Counted from the stretch's first letter, positions 23,247 through 32,940 are shown. The stretch is 64,000 bases of DNA from Roseiarcus fermentans (GCF_003315135.1 NZ_QNRK01000015.1:1-64000), one strand, 5' to 3'. The notes: generated by a model from the letters alone, not told the origin. Translations and numbers: made by a program.

Positions 23247-24266
23247 ATGTTCGACACCCTCCAGCCTCTCGAAACCGCCTTCACCCTCGACTCCGACGGC
23301 CCCTCGCAGGGCCCCGGCGCCCGTCCCGAAACCGACGCCGACGCCCTCGACGCCTATTCCCGCGTGGTCACCGACGTGGTCGAGCGGGTCGGGCCGAGCG
23401 TCGTGCGCATCGACGTCCGGCGCGCCGGGCGCAACGCCGGATCCGGCTCCGGCGTGATCGTGTCCTCCGACGGGCTCGCGCTCACCAACTCCCACGTCGT
23501 CCAGGGCGCGCGGGTCGTGTCGCTGACCACGCTCGAAGGCCGCGAGCTGCAGGCGCGCGTGCTCGGCGACGACCCGGACACCGACCTGGCGCTTCTGCGC
23601 GTCGAGGCCGACGTGTCCCTGCCCGCCGCCAAGCTCGGCGACAGCGCGAAGCTGAGGCGCGGCCAGATCGCGGTTGCGATCGGCAATCCGCTCGGCTTCG
23701 ACGCGACCGTCACCGCGGGCGTGATTTCCGCGCTCGGCCGCTCCCTTCAGTCGCGCACCGGCCGGATGATCGAGGACGTCGTGCAGACCGACGCGGCGCT
23801 CAATCCGGGCAATTCCGGCGGACCGCTGGTGTCCTCGGCCGGCGAGGTCGTCGGCATCAACACCGCCGTCATCGTCGGCGCGCAGGGGATCTGCTTCGCG
23901 GTCGCCTCCAACACCGCCAATTTTGTCGCCGGCGAGATCGCACGCCATGGCCGGGTGCGGCGCGCCTATATCGGGGTCGGCGCGGCCTCGGCCGAAATTC
24001 CGCGGCGGGTCGCACTGCGCCTCGACCTCGCCCAGGCGACCGGGGCGCGGCTGATCTCCGTCGACCAGTCGGGGCCGGCGGCGCACGCGGGCCTCCTCAC
24101 CGGCGACATCCTCGTCGCGCTCGACGGCAAGCCGGTCAGGAGCGTCGGCGAACTGATGCGCGCGCTCGACTCCGAAAAGATCAACCGCACCGTCAGCGTC
24201 GACTTCGTCCGCCGCTCGGAGCAGAAGCGGGTGTGGATCGGGCCGGTCGAGCGCAGCCCGGCGTGA
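23247..24266 (+). CDS. HtrA/DegP-like serine protease with PDZ domain, apparently cytoplasmic
   Basis: A 339-residue trypsin-like protease of the HtrA family. The catalytic triad is His83 (TNSHVV), Asp113 (DTDLALL) and Ser190 (NPGNSGGPL). One PDZ domain follows (about residues 240-335) with YIGVGAA and GLLTGDILVALDGKPV. No signal peptide or N-terminal membrane helix is visible; the first 40 residues are polar. That is unusual, since most HtrA proteins act in the periplasm. It may act in the cytoplasm or be exported by another route. Starts further upstream in the same frame are not available. Confidence 0.88.
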   Translation: MFDTLQPLETAFTLDSDGPSQGPGARPETDADALDAYSRVVTDVVERVGPSVVRIDVRRAGRNAGSGSGVIVSSDGLALTNSHVVQGARVVSLTTLEGRELQARVLGDDPDTDLALLRVEADVSLPAAKLGDSAKLRRGQIAVAIGNPLGFDATVTAGVISALGRSLQSRTGRMIEDVVQTDAALNPGNSGGPLVSSAGEVVGINTAVIVGAQGICFAVASNTANFVAGEIARHGRVRRAYIGVGAASAEIPRRVALRLDLAQATGARLISVDQSGPAAHAGLLTGDILVALDGKPVRSVGELMRALDSEKINRTVSVDFVRRSEQKRVWIGPVERSPA

Positions 24267-24287
24267 AAGGCGGAGCGGGACGGCGGC

Positions 24288-24683
24288 TCAGCCGCCGTAC
24301 TGCTCGTCGCTGACGAGCTCGAGCCATTCGACCGACTTGCCGTTCTCCACTTCGTGCACGGCGATGTGGGTCATGGCGGCGGCGGGCGAGGCGCCGTGCC
24401 AGTGCTTCTCGCCCGGCGCGATCCAGACGACGTCTCCGGGGCGGATCTCCTGCGCGGGCTGGCCCCAGAGCTGGACCCGGCCGAGCCCCGCGGTGACGAT
24501 CAGCGTCTGCCCGAGCGGGTGGGTGTGCCACGCCGTGCGCGCCCGCGGCTCGAAGTTGACGCTCGCGCCCTGGACGCGCGCCGGGTCGTACGCATTCATC
24601 AGCGGGTCGATCCGGACCGTCCCGCTGAACCAGGGGTCCGGCCCTCTGACGGAAGGATTCGAGCCTGCGCGAACGACATCCAT
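24288..24683 (-). CDS. Cupin domain protein, hydroxynitrile-lyase-like
   Basis: A 131-residue single-domain cupin. Cupin motif 1 is present as WHTHPLGQT (two His and a Gln metal ligand) and motif 2 as GEKHWHGA. The flanking [26 protein letters not shown] and VTDEQY-like ending (VSDEQYGG) closely resemble the small manganese cupins that include Granulicella hydroxynitrile lyase, as remembered from the family. Many relatives have unknown natural substrates, so only the fold and metal site are secure. ATG 24683 has GAGGAG upstream. Convergent with the protease gene, 21 bases away. Confidence 0.85.
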   Translation of the reverse strand: MDVVRAGSNPSVRGPDPWFSGTVRIDPLMNAYDPARVQGASVNFEPRARTAWHTHPLGQTLIVTAGLGRVQLWGQPAQEIRPGDVVWIAPGEKHWHGASPAAAMTHIAVHEVENGKSVEWLELVSDEQYGG

Positions 24684-24748
24684 GATCCGCTCCTCACCGT
24701 TCCCATTCGCCGGAATCGGCGCGAACATAGCGGCGGTTTCGCGGCGGA

Positions 24749-25402
24749 TCAGCGACGCGGCGGCTTCGGGCGGACCAGCGGGCCAGGAAAGGCGCGCTCG
24801 GCCTCGTCCTCGAGCTGGCGCTCGTGATGGCGGACGAATCGCCCGCCGACGACGAAGGCGACGACGGCGGCGGCCAGCGCCGCCAGCCCGACCGGTTTCG
24901 CATAAGCTTCGAAGGCGCGTCCCAGCCAGAAGCCGCCGGCGCCGAAGATCGACGCCCAGACGAGTCCGCCGGCGGCGTTGCAGAGGAAGAACCGCTCCCA
25001 GTCGAAGTGATTGACGCCGGCGAGGAAGGCGGCGAAGGCGCGCAGGAAGGCGACGAACCGGCCGAAGAACACGATCTTGCCGCCGTGCCTGAGGAACAGG
25101 TATTGGCCGAGCTTCAGCCGGCGCTCGTCCAGGCGGACCCAGCCGCCCCAGCGGTAGGCGATGGGGAAGCCGAACTCCCGGCCGATCCAGTAGCCGCAAT
25201 TGTCGCCGAGGATCGCGCCCCCGGCGGCCGCGCCGACGACGCCGACAATCTGCATCTTGCCCTGCCCGGCGAGAATCGCCGCCGCGACCAGAACCGTCTC
25301 CCCGGGCATAGGAACGCCCGCGCTCTCGAGCCCGACGATCACGAAGACCGCCAGATAGCCGTAGCTCGCCAGATAGGCCTGCAGGGTATGGAAGACATCC
25401 AT
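24749..25402 (-). CDS. DedA family membrane protein
   Basis: A 217-residue DedA/SNARE-associated family protein of the inner membrane with about five hydrophobic segments. Family motifs are [11 protein letters not shown], the [11 protein letters not shown] stretch and [19 protein letters not shown]. DedA proteins are implicated in lipid flipping, membrane homeostasis and resistance; the substrate here is unknown. It is downstream of the phasin-like gene by 18 bases on the same strand. Confidence 0.88.
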   Translation of the reverse strand: MDVFHTLQAYLASYGYLAVFVIVGLESAGVPMPGETVLVAAAILAGQGKMQIVGVVGAAAGGAILGDNCGYWIGREFGFPIAYRWGGWVRLDERRLKLGQYLFLRHGGKIVFFGRFVAFLRAFAAFLAGVNHFDWERFFLCNAAGGLVWASIFGAGGFWLGRAFEAYAKPVGLAALAAAVVAFVVGGRFVRHHERQLEDEAERAFPGPLVRPKPPRR

Positions 25403-25420
25403 TCGCGGGGCGGAGCCGCC

Positions 25421-25774
25421 TTACGCGCCGGTCAGCCGCCGCGCGTTGGCCCTGACCTTCCGCCGCGCCGGCTTGGCGGCGGCCTCGGCGATGCCGGCGA
25501 GGCCGACGGACACGTCCTCGGCGCTGCGCAGGCCGCCGAACGCCGCCTTGATCAGGAACTGGCCCCAGGCCGCCTGCGCCGCGAACGCCCCCTCGACCGC
25601 GGCGTCGACCTTCTCGGACACCATCAACCGCGCCTCGCGCGCCTTGTCGATCGGTTCGCCCCCGGGCGAGAACATGCTGTGGGTGCGCGCGGCGATGGTG
25701 AGCGCCGCGTCCACGCCCGAGCGCATGTTGGCCTTCGCGATCGCCAGCGACGTTCCCGTGAGCCTCTTCGACAT
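25421..25774 (-). CDS. Phasin-like protein
   Basis: A 117-residue, alanine-rich, helical protein. The pattern [17 protein letters not shown], followed by [20 protein letters not shown], resembles phasins, the proteins that coat polyhydroxyalkanoate granules. A basic tail ([13 protein letters not shown]) could contact nucleic acid or acidic surfaces. Other PHA genes lie 33 kb away near 58.6-61.0 kb. The family assignment is moderate. Confidence 0.6.
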   Translation of the reverse strand: MSKRLTGTSLAIAKANMRSGVDAALTIAARTHSMFSPGGEPIDKAREARLMVSEKVDAAVEGAFAAQAAWGQFLIKAAFGGLRSAEDVSVGLAGIAEAAAKPARRKVRANARRLTGA

Positions 25775-25843
25775 CGGCGGTTTTTCTTTCCAGAGCGGCG
25801 CCTCGGCCCCATGGCCATCGATTTGGCGTCACAAACATGCAAC

Positions 25844-26287
25844 ATGGGGGAGGTTCGTTGCGTCGACAAGTCCGCCGGCGCATCGTTGACGAAAGAGTTA
25901 CCGCGCGCCCCGGAGGCCGTCCTGAATCGAGCCCCTGCCCTTCTCGCCGCCTCGGCCGCCCTCATGGGCGCGGGCGGCGTGGCGCTCGCGGCGCTGGCCA
26001 CGCACCGGAATGGCGGCGAGCTCGGGCGCACGGCGGCGCTGTTCCTGCTGCTGCACGCCGCCGCCTGTCTCGGCGTCGCCGCCCATGCGCGAATCGCGCG
26101 ATCGCCGGCGCTGGTCGCGGTCGGCTTCGCGCTCGCCGCCGGCGCGACCCTGTTCGCCGCCGATCTGGCGACGAGCGGCTTCACCGGCGAACGGCTCTTT
26201 CCCTTCGCGGCGCCGATCGGCGGGTCGACGATGATTCTCGCCTGGGCGGCGCTCGCCGCCGTCTTCGCCCTCGCCGCGCGGCGCTGA
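25844..26287 (+). CDS. DUF423 family membrane protein
   Basis: A small membrane protein with four hydrophobic helices in the arrangement of DUF423 (YgdD-like): [15 protein letters not shown], then [13 protein letters not shown], then a third helix and the ending [20 protein letters not shown]. Function is unknown for the family. The start is uncertain: ATG 25844 gives 147 residues with a polar N-terminal extension, while TTG 25886 gives a size closer to the family norm; neither has a good ribosome site. It is divergent from the phasin-like gene. Confidence 0.7.
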   Translation: MGEVRCVDKSAGASLTKELPRAPEAVLNRAPALLAASAALMGAGGVALAALATHRNGGELGRTAALFLLLHAAACLGVAAHARIARSPALVAVGFALAAGATLFAADLATSGFTGERLFPFAAPIGGSTMILAWAALAAVFALAARR

Positions 26288-26298
26288 GGACGCGCGCC

Positions 26299-29200
26299 TC
26301 AGGCCAGCATGTCGGCGAGCTTGCGCCGGAGCGCGTCGGCGGCGACCGGCTTGTGCAGGCAGCAGAACCCGCTCGCCCGGATCGCCGCGAGACTCTCCGG
26401 CGCGGTGTCGCCGGTGAGGATCAGCTTCGGCAGGACGCGGCCGGCGACGCGCTCGAGTTCCAGCGCCGCCTCGATTCCGTTCACCCCCTCGCCGAGCCGG
26501 TAGTCGGTGACGATCGCGTCGAGACGCAGGCCGCGCGAACCGAGGTCGAGCGCCTCCTCGCCGCTCCCCGCCGCCGCCGCCGCGTAGCCCCAGGCGCTCA
26601 CCATCGCCTCGAGGCTGCGGCGCAGGATTTCATTGTCCTCGATGATCAGCACGGCGCCGTGCGCGTCTCCGGCCTGGGCTTCGGCCGCGACGACTGGCGT
26701 CCCCGGATCGGGCGCGAGCGGCAGGGTGAGCGAAAATCGCGAGCCCCGTCCCGGGCGGGACGACACCTCCACCTTCGCGCCGAGCAGCGGGGCGAGGCGG
26801 GCGACGATGGCGAGGCCGAGGCCGAGGCCCTTGCCGAGGTCGCGGCCGGGATTGTGCAGCTGGCGGAACTCCTCGAAGATTTCCGCCTGCTTGCCCGGCG
26901 GGACGCCGAGCCCGGTGTCGACGACGTCGACCCGGACGTCGCCGCCGCGGCGCCGCATGCCGACCAGGACGCCGCCCGTCGTCGTGTAGCGCAACGCGTT
27001 CTCGATCAGATTGCGCAGCGCGCGCTCGAACAGCGCCCGGTCCGTCGAGACGAACATCTCGCGCGTCCTGACCCGGAGGCCGAGCGCGCGCGCGGCGGCC
27101 TTGGGCGCGTATTCCGCCCCGAGCCGAGCGAGCATCGCGCCCAGCGAGACGATCTCCATCGACGGCTCGATCGCGCCGGCGTCGAGCCGGGAAATGTCCA
27201 GGATCGCGGTCAGCAGGCCGTTCAGCCCGCCGAGCGCATTCTTCATCATCGCGACCGTGTACGTCGCCTTCTCGTCCGCGCCGACCTGCTTCTCGACCAG
27301 AGCCATCAACAGGACGAGCGACTGCACCGGCTGGCGCAGGTCGTGGCTGGCGGAGGCCAGGAACTTGGACTTGGCGAGGTTGGCGCGTTCGGCCTCGGCC
27401 TTGGCGCGGGCGAGCGCCTCGCGGTTCTCGACGGTCGCGGTGACGTCGCGATGCGTCATGAACAGCCGCGCGGGCTTCCGGTCGGGACCGTCTTCCACGT
27501 TCAGCACGGTTTCGATCCAGCGCGTCGCGCCGTCGTCGCCGCGGACCGCGTTCTCGAGCGTGGCGGCCGGCCCGCCGGCGAGCAGCGCCTGCACCGCGTC
27601 CACAGCCCTGAGGGCGGCCGCCCTGTCGCCGCACCGCATCAGGCGCGCGATCGCCCTGGCGATCGAGCGTCCGTCTCGCCCGCGCGGCGGCTGGTAGCCC
27701 ATGACCCGCGCGAAATTCTCCGCCACCGCCGCTTCGCCGGTGGCGAGGTCGATGTCGGCGAAGGTGAGCTTGGCCGAGTTCGCGGCATGGCGGAGATGCG
27801 CCTGGCTCTGGCGCAAGGCCTCCCGGCTCTCGCGCAGCGCCAGCTCGGCCGTCTTTCTCCCGGTGATGTCGAGGTGAATGCCCGCCATGCGCGCGGGCGC
27901 GCCGTCGGCCGAAACCTCGACCTTGCCGATGCTCGCGATCCAGCGGATCTCGCCCGAGGGCAGGACCACGCGGTAGTCCCACTGATAACCCTCTTCCGGG
28001 CGCTGCAAGGCCCGCTGAACGCTCGCGGCCGCGCCGTCCCGGTCGGCCGGATGGATAATCCCCAGCCAGCGCTCCCGCGAGGACTGAAGCTCGTCCGGCC
28101 CCAGGCCCAGCAAGGCTGCGGCCTCCGGCGTTCTGACCAGCCTGCCGTTCGCGATATCCCACTGCCAGACGCCCGCGCGCGCCGCGGCGAGGGCGAAACG
28201 CAGGCGCTCCTCGCTCTCCGCCAGCGCGGCTTGCGCGCGCTTGCGCTCGGCGATGTCGAGCACGAAGGCGACGCCATCGAAACCGCGCTCGTCGAGCATC
28301 GCCGCGGCGACGAGGATCGGCACCCGTTCGCCGTCCTTGCGGACGAATTCCTTCTCGAACGGCGCCGCCTTGGCGCCGGCGACGAGCTGCCGGACGGCGG
28401 TTTGGTCGAGCCCGCGGAACTCCGGCGGGGTCATGGCCCGCCAGTCGATCCGCCCCGATTGCATGTCGTCGCGGGTGTAGCCGACGATCTCGAGGAACCG
28501 GTCGTTGGCGTCGGCGATCTCGCCCTTCACGTTCCAGTCGATGACGCCCACGAGGCCGGAATCGTAGAAGCGCCGCAACCGCTGCTCGCTCGCGCGCAGC
28601 GCCTCCTCGGCCTGCTTGCGCGCCGTGACGTCGGTCGCCGCGCCGAACCACTCGACGATTTCGCCGTCGTCGTCCAGCATCGGCACCGCGCTGGAAATCG
28701 CCCAACCGACGCCGCCGTCCTCCCGAATGACGCGATGCTCGAGCTGGAAGACGCTTTTCGTCTCGATGGCCGTCCGCACCGCCGAGAGAACCCTCTCGCG
28801 CTCGCTGTCGGGAACGAACCTGTCGACCCAGCCGCGGTCGGATTTGTCGACGCCGGCGAGGAAGCCGTCGCTGGTCAGTCGACGCATCTCCTTCCAGTCC
28901 GGGCCCATCGCGTAGATCGCGCTGGACGTCGCCTCGGTCAGCAGGCGAAGCTGCTTCTCGCTTTTTCGCAACGCGCCTTCGGCCTGCTTGCGCAAGCGCA
29001 GTTCGGAACGCGCGCTCCCCAGAGCCGCGGCGAGCTCCCGCGTCCTGTCCGCCACCCGCCGGTCGAGCTCCTTGTTGGTGGCGGCCAGACCCAGGTTGGT
29101 CCTGAGCATCCCGACGACCCGCCTGCGGGTGTCGAACGCCTGAAAGCCGCCGAGCGCGGCGGCGACCGACAGCGCGGTCAGGGTCGTGTAGAGGAGCCGC

Positions 29201-30399
29201 GCCAGGATGCGGTCGGCGCCCGCATCGAGCGAATCGGCCTTCTTCGTCAGGGCCTCCTGCAACGCGGCGACCTCGCGCCGCAATTGCCGCATCGGGCGCT
29301 CGCCGACGTCGGACTCGACGATCGCCAGGGCCCCCGCCGCGTCGCCGCCGCGCTTCAGGTCGATCGTCCGGCGCAGTTCGGCGAGTTCGCCTTGCGCCAG
29401 CGCCTGAATGCGCTCCGTCTCGTCACGGACTTCGACACTGGCCGAGGCCCCGGCGAGCGCCGCAACGCGGGCGATTTCCGACCCGACCTTCGGAGCGGCC
29501 GAGGCGTAGGGGCCGAGAGAGGCCTCGTTCCCGGTGAGGAGATAGCTGCGCTGGCCGGCCTCGGCCTCCAGCAGGAGGTTCAGCACCCCCTGGAGCGCCG
29601 CGGCGGCGGTCTCCGCGTCGTCCGCCCCCTCGCGCAGGCGGCGTTGATGATCGACCGTGAACAGCGTCGCCGCGACGAGCAGCGCCATGGCCGCCAGGCC
29701 CAGGATCGGAGCGACGACGCTGACGAGTTCGCCGACTTTGCGGTTGGGGCGGCTCGAGGCCAGGACGCCCAATCCGAGCAGGACGACGGCGGCGCTTCCG
29801 GCGAGCGGGACGTGAATCAGCGTTGGATTGTCGACCGGATCGGCCGACGAAACGAAAAAGGAGGAAACCGCCGTGAAGCCGGCGACGACGACGGCGAGGG
29901 CGAGCGCGCCGCGCAGCAGAACGAGCCACGCCCGTTCGGCGGCCAGCAGCGCGAGCGCAAGCCCGAGCGCCACGAAGGCCGCGGCGGCCGGGATCGGCGG
30001 GCGGCCCGGAAAGACGCGGCCGGAATCCTGGAAGACCAAATTGTCGAAGCCGAAATCGGCGCCGAGCGCGTATTCGAGCAAGACCACGCAGCCGAACGTC
30101 GCGACCGCGAGGCCGAGGCACGCCGCGACCCCGCGGGCGCGGGGAACGAAGACGGCGAGCGTCAGCGAGGCCGCGCTCGCGGCCAGAGCCAAGGCCGCGT
30201 TCGGCTTGAACGCCGGGCCGTGCGGCCAGATCGTCCTGAGACTTTCGACGTCGAGAAGCCAGCCGGCCAGCGCGGTCGCGGCGACCAGGAACGCGAAGGC
30301 CGCGGCGAAAATGACGATCGTCTGGTTGAAGTCGATGGCGTCTGACGGGACCGCCCGCCGGCCTCTTCGCGGCGGCGCGAACGTCGTGTCGATGTCCAT
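26299..30399 (-). CDS. Hybrid histidine kinase with CHASE3, multiple PAS and receiver domains
   Basis: A 1366-residue sensor kinase. The N-terminus has six to seven membrane helices (residues about 25-240), then a CHASE3-like sensor region (about 250-390; GQRSYLLTGNEASLGPY), a further helix, and a coiled coil. Four PAS/PAC modules follow between about 470 and 990, several ending in DVTARK, DIAERK, DITGRK or DVTATV. The dimerisation domain has phospho-acceptor His1019 in ASHDLRQPVQSL, the ATPase has ENALRY, DTGLGVP and GLGLGLAI, and a C-terminal receiver carries Asp1299 (VTDYRL), LTGDT and HKP. No separate response regulator is adjacent. The signal is unknown. Confidence 0.93.
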   Translation of the reverse strand: MDIDTTFAPPRRGRRAVPSDAIDFNQTIVIFAAAFAFLVAATALAGWLLDVESLRTIWPHGPAFKPNAALALAASAASLTLAVFVPRARGVAACLGLAVATFGCVVLLEYALGADFGFDNLVFQDSGRVFPGRPPIPAAAAFVALGLALALLAAERAWLVLLRGALALAVVVAGFTAVSSFFVSSADPVDNPTLIHVPLAGSAAVVLLGLGVLASSRPNRKVGELVSVVAPILGLAAMALLVAATLFTVDHQRRLREGADDAETAAAALQGVLNLLLEAEAGQRSYLLTGNEASLGPYASAAPKVGSEIARVAALAGASASVEVRDETERIQALAQGELAELRRTIDLKRGGDAAGALAIVESDVGERPMRQLRREVAALQEALTKKADSLDAGADRILARLLYTTLTALSVAAALGGFQAFDTRRRVVGMLRTNLGLAATNKELDRRVADRTRELAAALGSARSELRLRKQAEGALRKSEKQLRLLTEATSSAIYAMGPDWKEMRRLTSDGFLAGVDKSDRGWVDRFVPDSERERVLSAVRTAIETKSVFQLEHRVIREDGGVGWAISSAVPMLDDDGEIVEWFGAATDVTARKQAEEALRASEQRLRRFYDSGLVGVIDWNVKGEIADANDRFLEIVGYTRDDMQSGRIDWRAMTPPEFRGLDQTAVRQLVAGAKAAPFEKEFVRKDGERVPILVAAAMLDERGFDGVAFVLDIAERKRAQAALAESEERLRFALAAARAGVWQWDIANGRLVRTPEAAALLGLGPDELQSSRERWLGIIHPADRDGAAASVQRALQRPEEGYQWDYRVVLPSGEIRWIASIGKVEVSADGAPARMAGIHLDITGRKTAELALRESREALRQSQAHLRHAANSAKLTFADIDLATGEAAVAENFARVMGYQPPRGRDGRSIARAIARLMRCGDRAAALRAVDAVQALLAGGPAATLENAVRGDDGATRWIETVLNVEDGPDRKPARLFMTHRDVTATVENREALARAKAEAERANLAKSKFLASASHDLRQPVQSLVLLMALVEKQVGADEKATYTVAMMKNALGGLNGLLTAILDISRLDAGAIEPSMEIVSLGAMLARLGAEYAPKAAARALGLRVRTREMFVSTDRALFERALRNLIENALRYTTTGGVLVGMRRRGGDVRVDVVDTGLGVPPGKQAEIFEEFRQLHNPGRDLGKGLGLGLAIVARLAPLLGAKVEVSSRPGRGSRFSLTLPLAPDPGTPVVAAEAQAGDAHGAVLIIEDNEILRRSLEAMVSAWGYAAAAAGSGEEALDLGSRGLRLDAIVTDYRLGEGVNGIEAALELERVAGRVLPKLILTGDTAPESLAAIRASGFCCLHKPVAADALRRKLADMLA

Positions 30400-31179
30400 C
30401 TAGACTCGATCTATCGTATCCGATTTCATAAAATGACTCTGCCTGAATCCGGGCGCACTTGGCAATGACGACGATGGACTCGGACTTGCTTGTTGACGGC
30501 GTTATCGAGCGCCGTCCTTACTGGGATAAATACTGCGCCAGCGCCGCCGAGACCACGAATTGTTCAGCTCCTGAACGACTTGCGTCAGCCATGATGATTG
30601 TTCCGTGCTCAATTATGGAAAGTGCGAACGGTTGGCCGTATGCCGGGCAATCGCCGCCCGAGGCTGCTGCATAGTGTCGCGTCAAGTCTCTATAACGCCG
30701 TCGAATTCCGTCATGGCCATGGCCTCTGAGAATTCCGGATGGCCGCTTTCGTCGAGGTCGGCGCCCGTTTCCTGAAGCAAAGCCTCGCCTCGCCGACATC
30801 GGTCGATCCCTGTCCTGCTGAAATAAATCCTCGCGATTTAACTTCAACCCGCCATGTATACACGTCTTGCGGCATCGTGCCACGCTGTTGCCACACGACC
30901 GCCCGGGGCCCAAGCGACGGCTCCGCCGGGCTTGCCCCTGGATCGGCGTAAGAATTTGAAATCTAACGATATTCCTTTGCGCTCGATCGCACCGCCCGAC
31001 CGCCGCTGGCAGCGAACCCGGCGACAAACGTCGGGATCATGTGAAACGTACGTAGAACTACGGATTGGATGATTGTGCCAGTTATCGCAGGTTTCCGTCC
31101 TAGGAGAGGCGGATATAGCAAACGATCTACCGTAGCAGCGTCCCAGTTTTATAATCCAACACGTATAGAGGCGATATCT
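30400..31179. other. 780-base region without a convincing gene
   Basis: This is upstream of the kinase and of the hypothetical gene at 31180. GC is lower than in the flanks and codon bias is weak in all frames. A minus-strand reading (30518-31027) ends in a plausible-looking MADASRSGAEQFVVSAALAQ segment but its upstream part is disordered and arginine-rich, so I do not call it. It may hold decayed coding DNA and promoters for both flanking genes. Confidence 0.35.
31051..31062. promoter_or_regulatory. Inverted repeat CGTAG-AA-CTACG
   Basis: CGTAG and CTACG form a perfect inverted repeat with a two-base spacer, just after a TACGTAG sequence (31049-31055). It is about 120 bases upstream of the hypothetical gene at 31180, in AT-richer DNA. 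It resembles a dimeric regulator site, but no specific regulator can be assigned. Confidence 0.25.
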
Positions 31180-31671
31180 ATGTTGTTTTTCCTGCGAGCG
31201 TGGCGGCTTCGATCTCAGCAGTCCGCGGTCAACACCGAGGTCGACGATTTGATTTTCCTCTACGGCGCCAACGCCTACGAGGAGGCCCGCCGGCGGCGCG
31301 CGCACGCCAACGACCTGTCGGCCGCGCGGCATTGGAGCGCGGTCAAGTCGGAGGTCGGCCGCCGCATTCTGGAAGTGTGCGGCGACGCGGCGAGCCTCGA
31401 CCGGCTCAGTTCGAGACTGGTCGACAGTGACGATTTCGGTTGCGCGATCTGGGATCCGCCGGCGGAGAACCGCGCCGAGGCGCGGCGGCTGGCGGCCAAG
31501 ATCGAGGCGACGCAGGGCGACCCGAGCCAGACCGGCGCCGGCGGAGAGCTTCTGGCGTTTCCTCTCGCCGTCGGCCGTGTGCGGGCGCAGGTCGGCCGAC
31601 GCGGCGTCGAGGCGCTCGCGCCGGCCAAGAGCGGCCGCGCCGCGGCGCGGGACCTCGTCTGCGACGCCTAG
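31180..31671 (+). CDS. Hypothetical protein
   Basis: A 163-residue protein that I do not recognise. The N-terminal part (EVDDLIFLYGANAYEEARRRRAHANDL) is an amphipathic helical stretch of a type common in small uncharacterised alphaproteobacterial proteins. The C-terminal half is Ala- and Arg-rich. ATG 31180 is chosen because the upstream part of the frame looks non-coding; GAGGCG lies about 9 bases before it. No membrane segment or known domain is visible. Confidence 0.55.
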   Translation: MLFFLRAWRLRSQQSAVNTEVDDLIFLYGANAYEEARRRRAHANDLSAARHWSAVKSEVGRRILEVCGDAASLDRLSSRLVDSDDFGCAIWDPPAENRAEARRLAAKIEATQGDPSQTGAGGELLAFPLAVGRVRAQVGRRGVEALAPAKSGRAAARDLVCDA

Positions 31672-31889
31672 AGCGGTTCGGGCGCCGCCCGAGCGGCGAG
31701 GTCGCCGCGGGCGGCAGGCGCCGTCGCCGGCGCCGACTGCTCCATTCGACACGCTCCCGGGCGAACCTGTCGAAAGGAGGCCCGCCCGGCGATGCGGCCG
31801 CCGGGCGGCGCGCTGGAGCGAGACCGCCGCATGGAATTCCTTTCGTCGCCGCGACGCCAACAACAACCAGGCGGGACGAAAGGGAAGAC

Positions 31890-31915
31890 GGAACGCAGAC
31901 ATCGCCGCGACCGTC
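31890..31915 (+). promoter_or_regulatory. EcfG-like promoter candidate
   Basis: GGAAC (31890-31894) and CGTC (31912-31915) are 17 bases apart; only the last base differs from the EcfG consensus CGTT. It lies about 120 bases upstream of the RsbQ-like hydrolase start, inside a 365-base gap (31672-32036) that holds no other recognisable feature. Confidence 0.35.
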
Positions 31916-32036
31916 TTCCAGCCGCGCTGGACCGTCGATCATCGGGAGGAATGCGCCCCGGTCCAGCGCGGAGGTTTTCGAAAGCGCGGAGGCTCCGCGC
32001 GCGCAAGGTCCGCGGTCCCCCGATCAAGCGAAAGCG

Positions 32037-32858
32037 ATGCCCGAACCGCTCGACTACAGATATCTGTCCCGGAGCGCCGGCTTTCTCGCGAAGATGAAAG
32101 TCACGATAACGGGCGCGGGCGCGGAGACCGTGCTGCTCGGCAATGGATTCGGCACCGATCAGCGCGTCTGGACCAGCCTCTTGCCGTGGCTCGAACGACG
32201 CTATCGCACCGTGCGCTTCGATTGGGCGGTCGATCCCGTTCATTTCGATGCGGCGCGCTACGCCCGGCTCGAGAGCTTCGCCGAGGATCTGCTCGCCATC
32301 GCCGCAGCGATCCGCGCCACGCCGTGCACGCTGATCGCGCATTCGATGAGCGCCATGATCGGCGTGCTCGCCGCCGAGCGCGAACCCACGGCGTTCCGGC
32401 GGGTCGTGATGATCGCGGCGGCGCCGCGCTATATCGTCGACGACGATTACCCCGGCGGGTTCACCGCCGCCGAGGTCGATACCCTGCTCGAGCGCATGGG
32501 CGAGGATTATCTCGCCTGGGCGGAGGCGTTCTCTCGCGTCGTGGTCGGCCCCGATCACGACCTCGCGCTGGTCGACGACTTTCGCCGCAGCGTATGCGCC
32601 ATGCGCCCGGACGTCGCGCTGTCCATGGCGCAGACCCTGTTCCAGATGGATCTGCGCGACCGGCTCGCCGGCTACGCGACGCCGACGACGCTCGTCCAGC
32701 CGACCGCCGACCCCGTCGTTCCGGTCGCGGTCGGCGAATATCTGGCGCGCCAATGGCCCCAGGCCAGGCTCGAGATCATCGACGCGAGCGGCCACCTGCC
32801 GCATCTCACGGCGCCCCAATCCGTGATCGCGGCGCTCGAAGGCGCCTTGCCGGACTGA
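32037..32858 (+). CDS. Alpha/beta hydrolase, RsbQ/KAI2-like
   Basis: A 273-residue alpha/beta hydrolase. Order and spacing match RsbQ-type proteins: GNGFGTDQRVW oxyanion region, nucleophile Ser103 in AHSMSAM, Asp225 in PTADPVVP and His253 in SGHLPHL. In Bacillus, RsbQ works with the PAS-phosphatase RsbP in stress signalling, and plant relatives (KAI2, D14) are receptors; no RsbP-like phosphatase is next to it here. ATG 32094 is a shorter possible start. An EcfG-like promoter may lie upstream. Confidence 0.8.
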   Translation: MPEPLDYRYLSRSAGFLAKMKVTITGAGAETVLLGNGFGTDQRVWTSLLPWLERRYRTVRFDWAVDPVHFDAARYARLESFAEDLLAIAAAIRATPCTLIAHSMSAMIGVLAAEREPTAFRRVVMIAAAPRYIVDDDYPGGFTAAEVDTLLERMGEDYLAWAEAFSRVVVGPDHDLALVDDFRRSVCAMRPDVALSMAQTLFQMDLRDRLAGYATPTTLVQPTADPVVPVAVGEYLARQWPQARLEIIDASGHLPHLTAPQSVIAALEGALPD

Positions 32859-32940
32859 AAAGACCACGAACCCTCCGCCGGCGCGCGGGACGGCCCGTAG
32901 CTCTTCCCTGTGCGCGCGGTCAGGAAAAAGGACTATCTCG

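Noticed and set aside
25837-30345. 1502-residue plus-strand frame opposite the hybrid kinase
   Set aside because: Antisense to a well-supported kinase with intact motifs; no domain or sensible hydrophobic pattern.
30518-31027. 169-residue minus-strand frame upstream of the kinase
   Set aside because: Only the last 24 residues look protein-like; the rest is disordered and lacks codon bias. It may be a gene remnant, but this cannot be supported.
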